Source: CAWFPR01 sp963817635 (GTDB lineage Bacteria; Acidobacteriota; Vicinamibacteria; Vicinamibacterales; 2-12-FULL-66-21). Taken from it: DNA of 54,797 nucleotides. Below are positions 23,214 to 32,884 of the stretch, piece after piece. A model generated the notes under the pieces. It was given only the letters and a program-made list of their open reading frames with translations, had not been told where the DNA came from and ran no database searches. The position numbers and the translations under genes were made by a program. Numbering within the stretch: position 1 is the stretch's first letter; every line of letters begins with the position of its first letter. The stretch lies in NCBI GenBank assembly GCA_963817635.1, contig CAWFPR010000030.1:1-54797 (forward strand). The letters run 5' to 3'.

Positions 23214-23303
23214 ACGTCATATCGTCGCACGGCGTTCCGCCGCCCTGTTGTCTGGCGGCCGGATCTGCGGGCCTGAGTCGCAGCCCGGAGAGCGAACCAT
23301 TGG

Positions 23304-24228
23304 CTAGCGCTGGGACTTCGGAGCCGCCGCGACGTAACCGTTTCGCGCGCGCACGCGATACGCGCCTCCACCCGCGCGCAGGCGGATGCTGTGATAGCGG
23401 CCGTCGCCCGGGTGCGGTGACGGAGTACCCGATGACGTACTGGCTGTTGAGCTCCTCCGCGATCCGGGCGGTCGCGGCCGCCAGTTCGCCGCTGTCCCGC
23501 ACGACGGTCGTGTGCCCGCCGCTTGGATTTGTGATTTCGCTCAACGCTTCGGGGTTCACGCGTGTGTTGATCGGCTGACGCAGCGGCGAGTCGATCGCGA
23601 CTGCGTAGACGAACGTGTCGGCCCGCAGGAGCGCCGAGCGCAGGGCGCTCAGCGACGTGTCGCTGGCCGTGTCGGCGCCGTCCGAGATGATGACGATCGC
23701 GGCGCGCTCGCGGGACCGCTGAGCCATGATGGGCAGCGCGTCGAGCACGGAATCGTAGATCGCGGTGCCGCCGGAGGGATGAATCCGCTCGAGCGCGGCG
23801 TGCACCGTCGTCGCGTCCGATCCCCAGGCGGTCAGCAGCCGCGGCGTGTGGTTGAACGACATCAGGAAGAAGGCGTCGGTGGGCGCGAGCAGCTCGAGCA
23901 GGAACCGCTCGACCGCGGCGCGCGCGTCCTTGATGCGCTGCCCGAACATGCTGTCGCTGACGTCGAGCAGGAGTCCGAGCCCGATCGGCACCCGGTCGTG
24001 CGTGAACTGCGTGATCGCCTGCGGCTCGCCGTCTTCGTACACCTCGAACGCGTCGCGCGACAGCCCCGTGACCAGATGGTTGTCGTGATCGAGCACGGTG
24101 GCGGTGACGACCGTCAACTCGACGCTCGAGCGGAGCGACGGCGGCCCCTGCGCGAACACCACGGCGCCCGCGGCGGCAAGCGTCGTCAGGACAATCGAAC
24201 GCGCTGGCCGTCTAAAGGAACCGCTCAC
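23304..24228 (-). CDS. VWFA-related acidobacterial secreted protein (one frameshift)
   Basis: GTG 24228 starts VSGSFRRPARSIVLTTLAAA with a signal/anchor helix. The domain then matches the TIGR03436-like VWFA group: VELTVVTATVLDHDNHLVTG, DAFEVYEDGEPQAITQF, and the MIDAS-like LLDVSDSM (DxSxS-type metal site) with VIISDGADTAS. A frame change near 23415 restores the C-terminus (DGRYHSIRLRAGGGAYRVRA, ending AAAPKSQR at TAG 23304). About 308 residues. The role is probably envelope-associated protein binding; ligands are unknown. A TACACT box lies 6 nt from the start. Confidence 0.87.
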
Positions 24229-24234
24229 ACGACC

Positions 24235-24240
24235 AGTGTA
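24235..24240 (-). promoter_or_regulatory. -10 box (TACACT), leaderless spacing
   Basis: TACACT on the minus strand ends 6 nt before GTG 24228; there is no Shine-Dalgarno. This also supports the GTG as the start. Confidence 0.5.
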
Positions 24241-24270
24241 CTCAGTTGAGCCGCGCCGGACTAGATTCCC

Positions 24271-24318
24271 CCCTGAGCCCTGAGCCCTGAGCCCTGAGCC
24301 CTGAGCCTCGAGCCCTAC
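24271..24318. repeat. Heptamer array (CCCTGAG)5 abutting a stop codon
   Basis: Five perfect tandem CCCTGAG copies (24271-24305) are followed by one degenerate copy (CCTCGAG) and CCCTAC. The last includes the minus-strand TAG stop of the amidinohydrolase. The same heptamer in the same register next to a stop occurs at 35161-35193. Confidence 0.9.
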
Positions 24319-25188
24319 TCCCTGAGCAGCGGACGCGTGAGGCACGTCGGGCCGCCGCCGCCCTTCAGGCTGATCTCGGTGCCATCGTATTCGGTGACCT
24401 CGGCGCCCGCGTCCTCGAGCCGCCGCTTCGTCGTCGGGTTGCCGCGGACCATGACGCACCGCCGCGGCGCGATCGCCAGCACGTTGGTGCCCATCGTGTC
24501 GAATTCCTCGTCCGGCACCTCGACGAAGGAGAAGCCGCGCTCGAGCAGCGACTCGCGAAACGGGACCGGCATCAGGGGCGAGTAGACGACCGCCAGGTCG
24601 CGATCGACGGGGCTGAGGATCGACATGAGATGGAACACGTCACCGGGGCCGCGCCAGTGGGGAAGCGGCACGACGAGCACGTCCACGTCCGGGCCGACCA
24701 GTGCGCACAGCTGCCGGATGCCCTCGTCGTTCGTGCGATACCCGCGGCCAACCGCGAGGGTGCGCTCGTCGATCCAGGCGACGTCGCCACCTTCGATTCG
24801 GCCGGGCGAGAGGATTGTCCCGAGAACTCCGATGCCCGCCGCACGAAACGCTCGCCTCCTGCGCGGCAGGTTCCGCCCCACGCTGAGGCTTGCCCATGCG
24901 GCACAGGATGATGCCGCGATCGGTTGCGATCGAGGCGTCGCGGACGTAGATGGAATCGAGGCCGGTGCCCTCGGTGTCTGGCAGCATGAGCACGCCGGCA
25001 CCGGACCCGCGGAGAATGTCGGCGAAGGCGTCGTATTGTTCGACGGCGCGGCCGGCATCCGGTGGCGCCGTAAAATTGAGCGCCGCCCATTCGCGCGCAA
25101 TCCGATCGCCATCGCGGAAGGCGTCGCGCGCGTGCTTCAGCACGACGCGCCGCAGCGCTCCCCACTCGGACTGGGCCGTGTCCCTCAT
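24315..25188 (-). CDS. Amidinohydrolase of the DDAH/arginine-deiminase type (one frameshift)
   Basis: About 291 codons starting MRDTAQSEWGALRRVVLKHA at ATG 25188, overlapping the permease stop as ATGA. The guanidine-modifying fold is recognisable from SIYVRDASIATDRGIILCRM, GRIEGGDVAWID, the catalytic His in DVFHLMSILSPVDRDLAVVY and the C-terminal nucleophile Cys in GGGGPTCLTRPL. One frame change lies near 24850. Family members convert arginine or methylarginines to citrulline, or agmatine to carbamoylputrescine. The substrate cannot be read from sequence; coupling to an AdiC-like transporter favours arginine, methylarginine or agmatine. Confidence 0.85.
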
Positions 25189-26498
25189 CGTCGCTTGATC
25201 CACACGTACACCGGGAGTCCGGACATCAACAGCAGGAACCCCCAATACACGACGTCCGCGCCGGCTCCTCCGATGGCCCAGAGCGAGAAGACGAACGCCA
25301 GTGCGGCGACGGTCGAAGTGCCGGCCGACATCCGCATCCGCGGATCCTGCCTCGCGAGGATGAACCCGGCCAGTGAGCAGAACGCGTACGGCACGAGCGT
25401 GCTGAGCGTCGCCAGCAGGATGACGAACGTGAAGAGATCGACGAGCGATCGCGTGAAGTTCGTGGCGATGAGGCCGGTCGTCAGCACGCCCGCGATGAGC
25501 ATCCCCACGACCGGTGTGCCGCGGCCCGACAGTCGTGCGAACGCAGGCGGGAACAGGCCGTCCTGGGCAGCCGCCATCGGCAACTGGCCGACGATCAGGA
25601 TCCAGCCGTTCAGCGCGCCGAAACAGGAAATCGCGGCGCCGAGCGCCACCAGCTCGGCGGCGCGATTCCCGAACAGCACCCGCGCCGCGTCGGCAAACGG
25701 TGCCGTGGACTGGCCGAGAGACGACGGTTCGAGCAGCCCGATCACGCCGACCGTGCTCGTGATGTAAATCACCGAGGCCAGGAGCGTCCCGGTGACCGTC
25801 GCACGCGGGATGGTGCGTTCCGGGTCACGGATGCTCCCCGCGGGGATTGTGGCGCATTCGAGCCCCAGGAACGCCCAGAGCGTCAGCGTGGCGCTCGCGG
25901 TGAGGCCGCTCGCGATGGCGCCAGGACTCGTCGTCGCCACCGCGAAGTGAGAGGGATCGATCCAGAGAATCCCCCCGATCCCGATGAGCGCGAGCGGCAG
26001 AATCTTGAGCGCCGTTGTCGCGAGCTGCACTCGGCCGGCCGATCGCACGCCCCAGGCGTTCACGCCGGTGAGAAACCACACGGCCGCCACCGCGACGAGG
26101 GCGGCGGACGCCGGATGGCGCACGACCGAGGGCATGAACGGATCCAGGTAGCCGACGAACGCCACCGCGAGCGCCGCGTTCGCGCACCAGACCGAAATCC
26201 AGTAGCCCCACGCCACGAGGAATCCGGCCAGGTCGCCGTAGGCCTGGCGCGTGAAGGCATAGGGTCCGCCCGCCGCCGGATTGAACCGTGAAAGCCGCGC
26301 GAACACGAGCGCGAGGAGCACGGCGCCAGCCGTCGAGAGCAGCCAGCCGCCGAGGCCGAGACCTCCGAACGGCGCGAGCGAGGCGGGAAGCAGGAAGACG
26401 CCGGAGCCGATCATGTTGCCCATGACCAGCGCGACGGCCGTCCAGAATCCGAGCGAGCGCGGAGGCGCAGCCGGCCGGACCGGGGTCGCGGTGATCAT
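25185..26498 (-). CDS. APC-family permease, AdiC-like (arginine/agmatine antiporter type)
   Basis: 437 residues with about 12 membrane helices. The helix 1 motif MGNMIGSGVFLLPASLA and the block PFADAARVLFGNRAAE...AAAQDGLFPPAFARL run parallel to AdiC. FLGLECATIPAGSIRDPERT matches the region of AdiC that carries its unwound helix 6. I chose ATG 26498 (MITATPVRPAAPP) over the upstream open frame because a TATGTT box ends 8 nt before it. It is translationally coupled to the amidinohydrolase, which suggests uptake or exchange of a guanidino compound. Substrate is inference. Confidence 0.88.
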   Translation of the reverse strand: MITATPVRPAAPPRSLGFWTAVALVMGNMIGSGVFLLPASLAPFGGLGLGGWLLSTAGAVLLALVFARLSRFNPAAGGPYAFTRQAYGDLAGFLVAWGYWISVWCANAALAVAFVGYLDPFMPSVVRHPASAALVAVAAVWFLTGVNAWGVRSAGRVQLATTALKILPLALIGIGGILWIDPSHFAVATTSPGAIASGLTASATLTLWAFLGLECATIPAGSIRDPERTIPRATVTGTLLASVIYITSTVGVIGLLEPSSLGQSTAPFADAARVLFGNRAAELVALGAAISCFGALNGWILIVGQLPMAAAQDGLFPPAFARLSGRGTPVVGMLIAGVLTTGLIATNFTRSLVDLFTFVILLATLSTLVPYAFCSLAGFILARQDPRMRMSAGTSTVAALAFVFSLWAIGGAGADVVYWGFLLLMSGLPVYVWIKRR

Positions 26499-26506
26499 GA
26501 TGGCGA

Positions 26507-26512
26507 AACATA
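26507..26512 (-). promoter_or_regulatory. -10 box (TATGTT), near-leaderless
   Basis: TATGTT on the minus strand lies 8 nt before ATG 26498 of the AdiC-like permease; no Shine-Dalgarno. It would drive permease and amidinohydrolase together. Confidence 0.45.
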
Positions 26513-26591
26513 CCCCGCGTGCGTCGCCCCAGGTCGCGATCCCGGTCCGCACGCCTCGCACCGCGCGGCCTCGGCGGTCGTCCGGCCGACA

Positions 26592-28358
26592 TCACTCACG
26601 GCTGCCTCCTTTTCCCGCGGTGCCCGTCCCGAGCAGGTCCGTCTGGTAGTCATAGACGACGACCTTCACGAAGGCCGCGGTCGCCGTCACGGGGACGCGC
26701 GCCGTGTAGGTGGTGCCTTCGGACTGGAACCGGCGGAAGCTCTCGTCCGAGAGCTTCAGGTCCAGCTTCTGCCACAACTCACCGACGACCCGCTGCCGGC
26801 CGTCGCCGCAGTAGATGGCCACGTCGAGTTGCGCGACATGCCGTCCGCCGACAATCGTGAACCCGATCCGTGATGACCGCACGGTGACGGGAATGTCGAG
26901 CGTTCTTCCCGATCCGGTCCCCTCCGTCACGGGTTTGCCCAGCGTCACGCCGATGTCGTCGATCTCGCGGCCGTATCGGCCGGCCGCCGCGACGCGAGCG
27001 AACGTGAGGAACGCGCGGCGGTCCAGCGGCACGAGCCGATCGCTGGCGTAGTAGCCGCGGCGGTAGACGACGGTGGCGCCGGGGCGATTCACCGTGACCA
27101 CAATCCGGCGGAACCGGCCATCGGTGGCGGCGTTGGTGGGGTAGTAGCCGAGCAGGTACTGGAAGCGCGTGCTGTCGTCGAGTCTGCGCAGGGCCTTGTC
27201 GCCCGACTCGAACGCCGCCGCGCGTCCGCCGGTCAGCTCCGCAATCAACCTGGAGTCCTGCACGCTGAACGTCTGCGCGAACACCATCGCGGCCGAGGGC
27301 AGCGCGAACGAGCGACGCCCATTCGGCGGCGGTGCGCCGACGACGCCGCCGGTTCGCAGGATGTCGATGGCGACCCGTGCGTCGCTGGCGATCCGCGCCA
27401 GGCTGCGATCGCTGTCCTGGCTGGGCAGGTCGAGCCCGTTCTCGGTCAGATAGAGCAGGTGCTTCTCGCCGTCGATGAAGCGCAGGTATTCGATGCCGGC
27501 GTACAGGTTGCCGAGATCCTGCATCGCGACGGTCTGCTGCGCGACGTACTGGTCGAAATCCATGTCCAGACGGGCCGCCGTGTCGGTCGCGGCAGTATCC
27601 GGCAGTCCGCCTTCGCGGTCCGCGAGGATTCCGGCGCGCTGGAGTTCGTCAGCCGTCCGGCGCGCGTCGTCTCCGATCTGCTTCGCATCCGTCGCCTGCC
27701 CGGGCACGATGGCGCGCGGCCGGAGCGACGACGCGCCGGCGAACATATCGTCGATCTGCGCCTGGATGTAGGCCGGAATGTCCTTCGACCCGTACACGGC
27801 CTGCAGACCGGAAAAATGCTGGCGCAGGTCGGCTTCGATCTGTTCGTGCTTCGCGCGGAACCGCTCGACGGCGCGCCCCGCGGCGTCATGGTCGATCGTG
27901 AAATCGGTGGCACGGTTGTAGGCCAGCACCGCGACGTAGTCCTGTGGCAGCAGCCGCGTGCGGATGAACCCGATGAGCGCGTCGATATTCTTCGACGGCT
28001 CCTGCAGCCGCCCGCGTCCGAGCACGACCAGGAAGACGCGGTGATTCTGCGGCGCGAGCGACGCGGTGGTGGCCTTCCTCAAGGCCAGCGGTTCAGCCGG
28101 CACCGCCGTGTCCGCGCTGAGGGCCTGGATCTGGAACTGGCTGATCGTCTGCGGGACCCCGTCCTCGACGATCGAGAAATCCTCGCGCGTGAGGTCGGTA
28201 ATCGGCGCGCCATTCCTGTCGATCACGCGCACGTCGAGCGGGACGATGGTGATGCGCGAGCGGAACGATCCGGCGGGGGGTTGCTGCGGGCGCGACGTCA
28301 CGTCCTGGGCGGCCACGACGGTGGCTGCGAGCACGAGAAGCGCCGCGGTCCATCGCAC
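26592..28358 (-). CDS. VWFA-related acidobacterial secreted protein
   Basis: 588 residues, intact. GTG 28358 gives a signal peptide (MRWTAALLVLAATVVAAQD). The N-terminal beta domain has the TIGR03436 pattern (VRVIDRNGAPITDLTREDFS, IVEDGVPQTISQFQIQ). A VWFA-like domain follows (HRVFLVVLGRGRL) but lacks an obvious DxSxS metal site, unlike the neighbour at 23304. A long helical insertion (about residues 165-265) and a C-terminal beta region (FQYLLGYYPTNAATDGRFRR) complete it. It is probably exported and protein-binding. A TATCCT box lies 6 nt before the GTG, with no Shine-Dalgarno. Confidence 0.88.
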   Translation of the reverse strand: MRWTAALLVLAATVVAAQDVTSRPQQPPAGSFRSRITIVPLDVRVIDRNGAPITDLTREDFSIVEDGVPQTISQFQIQALSADTAVPAEPLALRKATTASLAPQNHRVFLVVLGRGRLQEPSKNIDALIGFIRTRLLPQDYVAVLAYNRATDFTIDHDAAGRAVERFRAKHEQIEADLRQHFSGLQAVYGSKDIPAYIQAQIDDMFAGASSLRPRAIVPGQATDAKQIGDDARRTADELQRAGILADREGGLPDTAATDTAARLDMDFDQYVAQQTVAMQDLGNLYAGIEYLRFIDGEKHLLYLTENGLDLPSQDSDRSLARIASDARVAIDILRTGGVVGAPPPNGRRSFALPSAAMVFAQTFSVQDSRLIAELTGGRAAAFESGDKALRRLDDSTRFQYLLGYYPTNAATDGRFRRIVVTVNRPGATVVYRRGYYASDRLVPLDRRAFLTFARVAAAGRYGREIDDIGVTLGKPVTEGTGSGRTLDIPVTVRSSRIGFTIVGGRHVAQLDVAIYCGDGRQRVVGELWQKLDLKLSDESFRRFQSEGTTYTARVPVTATAAFVKVVVYDYQTDLLGTGTAGKGGSRE

Positions 28359-28364
28359 CCGGGG

Positions 28365-28370
28365 AGGATA
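28365..28370 (-). promoter_or_regulatory. -10 box (TATCCT), leaderless spacing
   Basis: TATCCT on the minus strand ends exactly 6 nt before GTG 28358, with no Shine-Dalgarno in between. Confidence 0.45.
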
Positions 28371-28437
28371 GCACCGGCCGGGTGCCGGCGCCTATGCGCC
28401 CGCAGGGCTTCCGGTCTCACCGTCCGGGGCGCAAGGG

Positions 28438-29289
28438 TTACGGCAGGAGATGGACGCGGGTCAGGAACGCGCGGATCGCGCCGTAGAACACCGCCTGGTC
28501 CGTGTCGCTCGAATAAATGTGGCCGCCTTTGACCTCGACGAACGCCTTGGGCTCGCGCGCCGCGGCGAAGAGGCGCCGCCCTTCCTCGATTGGGACGACG
28601 GTATCTTCCGGGCTGTGCAGGAAGAGGATCGGGGCGTGGACGCGATCGATCTTCACGATCGAGTCGAAGGGGTTGCGCATCAGGAGCCGCACCGGCACGT
28701 ACGGATACTCGCGCTGGCCGATCGCGACGATCGAGGCCGGCGCCCCCTCGAGGATGACCGCCGCTTCCGGAACTGTCGAAGCCAGGTTGACCGCCACGGC
28801 CGAGCCGAGCGACCAGCCGTAAATGACGATGCGTTCGGCGGACGCCTGGACGCGCGTCCGGAGATACTCGTAGCCGGCACGCGCGTCGGCGGTCACGGTC
28901 CGTTCGCTCGGCACACCGTCGAGACCGCCGTATCCGCGGTATTCAACAGCCAGCACGTTGAGGCCGAGCGCGCGCAGGTGTTCGGCGCGGGAGACGTTCT
29001 GCCGCCCGCCGATCGTCGAGGCGTTGCCGTGAAGGTAGAGCACCCAGGGCCGCCCGCCTCGCTCATCGGCCTGAGGCATCCGGAAGGCAATCTGCCGGAG
29101 GCCGTCTTCTCTGGGCAGGTCGACCTGCTCGAACGGAGCCTCCGGCCTCGCCTCGCCGAGCGGCCGTCCGCCCTGGAACACGATCCGGGTCTCGTTGGCA
29201 ACGAGCCAGACGAGCCCGCCCCCGTACCCGAGGACGCAGAGGGCACCAACGGCGATGAGCGTGCGGCGGAAAGGGAGACGACGAAGCAT
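28438..29289 (-). CDS. Membrane-anchored alpha/beta hydrolase (ABHD13/17-like)
   Basis: 283 residues, intact, ATG 29289. One N-terminal membrane helix (about residues 11-30) anchors a soluble hydrolase domain. The oxyanion loop is in LYLHGNASTIGGRQ, the Ser nucleophile in YGWSLGSAVAVN, the acid Asp in LHSPEDTVVP and the His in EVKGGHIYSS. This resembles the ABHD13/17 and FrsA/BAAT-like esterase or thioesterase group. The substrate is unknown. It stands alone, with the tricorn-like gene divergent from it across 186 bp. Confidence 0.9.
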   Translation of the reverse strand: MLRRLPFRRTLIAVGALCVLGYGGGLVWLVANETRIVFQGGRPLGEARPEAPFEQVDLPREDGLRQIAFRMPQADERGGRPWVLYLHGNASTIGGRQNVSRAEHLRALGLNVLAVEYRGYGGLDGVPSERTVTADARAGYEYLRTRVQASAERIVIYGWSLGSAVAVNLASTVPEAAVILEGAPASIVAIGQREYPYVPVRLLMRNPFDSIVKIDRVHAPILFLHSPEDTVVPIEEGRRLFAAAREPKAFVEVKGGHIYSSDTDQAVFYGAIRAFLTRVHLLP

Positions 29290-29297
29290 GAGTGGTG

Positions 29298-29303
29298 ATT
29301 ATC
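29298..29303 (-). promoter_or_regulatory. -10 box (GATAAT), near-leaderless
   Basis: GATAAT on the minus strand lies 8 nt before ATG 29289 without a Shine-Dalgarno. It matches TATAAT at five of six positions. Confidence 0.45.
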
Positions 29304-29463
29304 CCCGAAGCGCTCGGGAACGGAAGGAGGCCGCCGGGCGGGCCGCGCGCTGCCGGCCCCTTGGGGGCAGATCCCGGCACCAGCGCTTCGTTCGTCACGC
29401 AGTTCATCACAGGATCCGTCGCACGAACCGCGCGGACGTTCGCGGGTCCGGCCGAGGTCGGGG

Positions 29464-29469
29464 TAACAT
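29464..29469 (+). promoter_or_regulatory. -10 box (TAACAT), leaderless spacing
   Basis: TAACAT ends 6 nt before ATG 29476. The surrounding CGGGGTAACATCGC recurs upstream of the amidohydrolase gene at about 46924. Confidence 0.55.
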
Positions 29470-29475
29470 CGCACC

Positions 29476-32400
29476 ATGAAGCACTTCACATTTGCACTCC
29501 TGCTGGCACTGGCGTGCCCGGCCGTTGCGTCGGCCGAGATCGACGCGCGCATGCTGCGATATCCGGACGTGTCGGCGACGCAGATCGTCTTCGTCTACGC
29601 CGGAGACATCTGGGTCGTCGCGAAAAACGGGGGCACCGCCATCCGCCTGAGCTCGCCGCTGGGCGAGGAGTCGTTCCCGCGGTTTTCGCCCGACGGCAAG
29701 TGGATCGCCTACAGCGCGGCGTACGACGGCAACACCGACGTGTACGTCGTACCGGCGGCAGGCGGCGAGCCCGTGCGGCTGACTCATCACCCGCTGCCCG
29801 ACCGCGTCGTCGGGTGGACGCCCGACGGGAAACGCGTGCTGTTTGCGTCAGGACGCGAAAGCGGCCGCCAGCGATACAGCCAGTTCTTCACGGTCGGGCT
29901 CGAAGGCGGGATGCCTGAGAAACTGCCCGTGCCCTACGGCGAGTTCGGCGCGTACTCGCCGGACGCCGCGCAGTTCGTCTACATGCCGATGTCGCAGGAC
30001 TTCCGGAACTGGAAACGCTACCGCGGCGGCTGGGCGCCCGACCTGTGGCTGTTCGACCTGAAGACGTTCGCCGCGCGGAACATCACGAACGATCCGGGTA
30101 ACGACGCGCAGCCGATGTGGCACGGCAACACGATCTACTTCCTCTCCGACCGCGGCGCGAACCAGCGCAACAACATCTGGGCGTACGACGTCACGTCCGG
30201 CAAGTCGCGGCAGATCACCCAGTTCGCCGACTTCGACATCACGTTCCCGTCCGCGGGGCCTGACGCGATCGTCTTCCAGGCCGGCGGCCGTCTCTACCTG
30301 ATGGCGTTCGCCACCGAGAAGGCCGTCGAAGTGCCCGTCCACGTGGTGACCGACGAGACGACGCTGCGCCCGCGGACCGCGAAGGTCGATTCCCTGATCA
30401 CCGCGGCCGGCTCGTCGCCCAACGCGAAACGCGGCGTCTTCGCCGCGCGCGGCGATGTCTTCACCGTGCCGGCGGAGTTCGGGCCCGTGATCAACGTCAC
30501 GCGCTCGCCGGGCGTGATGGAGCGCTACCCGAAGTGGTCGCCGGACGGCAAGACGCTGGCGTTCTGGAGCGACCGCTCGGGTGAGTACGAACTGACGCTG
30601 CGCCAGGCGGACGGCGCGGGCAGCGACCGCAAGGTGACCGCGCTCGGCGCGGGGTTCCGCTACACACCGTACTGGTCTCCCGACAACAAGAAGGTCGCCT
30701 TCATCGACCAGGCGATGCGCATTCACATCACCGACGTCGACAGCGGGCGGACCGTGGACGTGGACCAGAGTCCCGACTGGATCGCCCACGGCGGCCTCGA
30801 GGCGTTCACGTTCGCCTGGTCGCCCGATTCGCGCTGGCTCACGTACGCGCGTCCGTCGGCAACCGGCAACAACGCCGTGTTCCTCTACGACACCACCGCC
30901 GCGAAACTGACGCAGGCGACGCGCGGATACCTGAACAACGCGCAGCCGGTGTTCGATCCGGACGGCAAGTACCTCTTCTATTCGTCCGACCGCGAATTCA
31001 ACCCGATCTACGGGAGCTTCGACAACACGTGGACCTACGCCAATCCCACCCGGCTCGTGGCGGTGCCTCTGCGCAAGGACGTGCCGTCTCCGCTCGAAGC
31101 ACGAAACGACGCCGAGAAGGCCTCGCTCGACACCGCGAACGACAAGAAGCCCGACGAACAGAAGCCCGAGGAGAAGAAGACCGACGAACAGAAACCCGCC
31201 GCCAGTGCGCCTGCCCCGCCGGCCGTCGATATCGATCTCGACGGCTTCGAGATGCGCGAGGTCGTGCTGCCGCCGGAGGCTGGCAACTACGCCGATCTCC
31301 AGGCCGTCAAGGGCAAGTTGATCTACCGCCGTGCGCCGCGTGCCGGATCCGGCGACGACAAGTCGCCGATCGTGTACTTCGACTTCGCCGATCGAGACGA
31401 AAAGACGATCCTGGACGACGCCGGATCCTTCGAGGCGGCGTTCGACGGCAAGAAGCTCCTCGTGGTGAGCAAGGGCAAGTTCGCGTTCGTCGACATCAAG
31501 CCGAACCAGAAGTTCGAGAAGCCGATGGCGACGGGTGACATGGAGGCGCCGGTCGATCCGCGCGCCGAATGGCGCCAGATGTTCGCCGACGTCTTCCGGT
31601 TCGAGCGGGACTTCTTCTACGACCCGGGCATGCACGGCGTGGACTGGCCCGGCCTGCGCGCCCGCTATGGCAAGCTCCTGGACGACGCGGTGACGCGATG
31701 GGACGTCGATTTCATCATCGGGGAGTTCATCGGCGAGCTGAACTCGTCGCACACCTACAAGGGAGGCGGCGACCTCGAGCAGGTGCCGCACCGGTCGGTC
31801 GGGATGCTGGGCGCCGACTGGGAGCTGGCCAACGGCGCGTACCGGATCAAGGACGTCGTGCGCGGCGGTGCGTGGGACGCGGCGGTCCGGTCCCCGCTCG
31901 ACGAACCGGGCGTCAACGTGAAGGCCGGCGACTACGTGCTGGCGGTCAACGGCGTGCCGCTCGACCCCAAACAGGATCCGTGGGCGGCGTTCCAGGGGCT
32001 TGGCAGCAAGACCGTGGTCCTCACCGTCAACGGCGCACCGTCGATGACGGGCGCGCGGCAGGTCGTGGTCAAGTGCCTGTCGGATGAAACCGAGCTGCGC
32101 TTCCGCGCGTGGATCGAGGAGCGGCGCCAGATCGTCGACAAGGCGACCAACGGGAAGATCGGCTACATCTACGTGCAGAGCACCGGGGTGGACGCCCAGA
32201 ACGAGCTGATGCGCCAGTTCATGGCGCAGTGGCGCAAGGACGGCCTGATCATCGACGAGCGCTGGAACAGCGGCGGCCAGATTCCCGACCGGTTCATCGA
32301 GCTGCTGAACCGGCCGATCCTGGCGTACTGGGCGGTGCGCGACGGCGCGAGCAACCAGTGGCCGCCGGTCGCGCACCGCGGGCCGCAGGTCATGCTGATC

Positions 32401-32772
32401 AACGGATGGAGCGGCTCGGGCGGCGACGCGTTCCCGTTCTACTTCCGCGAGGCCGGGCTCGGTCCGCTCATCGGCACGCGCACCTGGGGCGGCCTCATCG
32501 GCATCAGCGGCGCACCGCCGCTCGCCGACGGCGGCAACGTGACCGTGCCGACCTTCAGGATGTACGACCCGAAGGGCACCTGGTTCCCCGAGGGAATTGG
32601 GGTGTCACCCGACATCAAGGTCGAAGAAGATCCCACGGCGCTCGCCAGGGGCACGGATCCGCAGCTGGAGCGCGCGATCAAGGAAGTGGTGGACGAGGTG
32701 GCGAAGGCGCCCAAAGCGCCACCGCGCCCGGCCTACGAGAAGCGCGTGCCGAAGGGCGGCGGCAGCCGGTAG
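29476..32772 (+). CDS. Tricorn-like S41 protease with signal peptide
   Basis: 1098 residues, intact. A signal peptide (MKHFTFALLLALACPAVASA) precedes TolB-like/beta-propeller repeats (about 25-560; FPRFSPDGKWIAYSAAYDG, YPKWSPDGKTLAFWSDRSGE). A Lys/Glu/Pro-rich linker follows (about 555-580), then a C1-type helical domain with SSHTYKGGGD holding the catalytic His, a PDZ-like domain (about 775-870) and the S41 core. NGWSGSGGD spans residues 976-984; Ser981 aligns with the tricorn nucleophile. WFPEGIGVSPDI carries the conserved Glu. Tricorn proteases degrade peptides from proteasomes or other proteases; the signal peptide places this one in the periplasm or outside. Confidence 0.95.
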   Translation: MKHFTFALLLALACPAVASAEIDARMLRYPDVSATQIVFVYAGDIWVVAKNGGTAIRLSSPLGEESFPRFSPDGKWIAYSAAYDGNTDVYVVPAAGGEPVRLTHHPLPDRVVGWTPDGKRVLFASGRESGRQRYSQFFTVGLEGGMPEKLPVPYGEFGAYSPDAAQFVYMPMSQDFRNWKRYRGGWAPDLWLFDLKTFAARNITNDPGNDAQPMWHGNTIYFLSDRGANQRNNIWAYDVTSGKSRQITQFADFDITFPSAGPDAIVFQAGGRLYLMAFATEKAVEVPVHVVTDETTLRPRTAKVDSLITAAGSSPNAKRGVFAARGDVFTVPAEFGPVINVTRSPGVMERYPKWSPDGKTLAFWSDRSGEYELTLRQADGAGSDRKVTALGAGFRYTPYWSPDNKKVAFIDQAMRIHITDVDSGRTVDVDQSPDWIAHGGLEAFTFAWSPDSRWLTYARPSATGNNAVFLYDTTAAKLTQATRGYLNNAQPVFDPDGKYLFYSSDREFNPIYGSFDNTWTYANPTRLVAVPLRKDVPSPLEARNDAEKASLDTANDKKPDEQKPEEKKTDEQKPAASAPAPPAVDIDLDGFEMREVVLPPEAGNYADLQAVKGKLIYRRAPRAGSGDDKSPIVYFDFADRDEKTILDDAGSFEAAFDGKKLLVVSKGKFAFVDIKPNQKFEKPMATGDMEAPVDPRAEWRQMFADVFRFERDFFYDPGMHGVDWPGLRARYGKLLDDAVTRWDVDFIIGEFIGELNSSHTYKGGGDLEQVPHRSVGMLGADWELANGAYRIKDVVRGGAWDAAVRSPLDEPGVNVKAGDYVLAVNGVPLDPKQDPWAAFQGLGSKTVVLTVNGAPSMTGARQVVVKCLSDETELRFRAWIEERRQIVDKATNGKIGYIYVQSTGVDAQNELMRQFMAQWRKDGLIIDERWNSGGQIPDRFIELLNRPILAYWAVRDGASNQWPPVAHRGPQVMLINGWSGSGGDAFPFYFREAGLGPLIGTRTWGGLIGISGAPPLADGGNVTVPTFRMYDPKGTWFPEGIGVSPDIKVEEDPTALARGTDPQLERAIKEVVDEVAKAPKAPPRPAYEKRVPKGGGSR

Positions 32773-32777
32773 CCACC

Positions 32778-32851
32778 ATCGCGGACTGCACGGATTGCAC
32801 AGACCCAGACGTCCAGCCCGTATCGGCCTGTGTGATCCGTGCGTGCGATCG
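32778..32851. terminator. Long imperfect inverted repeat between convergent genes
   Basis: Left arm 32778-32802 (core GCACGGATTGCACAG) pairs with right arm 32828-32851 (core CTGTGTGATCCGTGC) with two core mismatches and a loop of about 25 nt. It sits 5 bp after the tricorn-like stop and 34 bp before the opposite gene's stop, so it could act as a bidirectional terminator. It shares CACGGAT with the 16318 cluster. No U-tract. Confidence 0.5.
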
Positions 32852-32884
32852 GGGAATGAAGGGGACGATTCGAGCGATCGCGAT

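Noticed and set aside
29848..32376. 842-codon antisense ORF opposite the tricorn-like gene
   Set aside because: High-GC codon bias keeps the antisense frame open; the sequence is Arg/Val/Asp/His-rich with no domain, whereas the plus-strand protein is complete.
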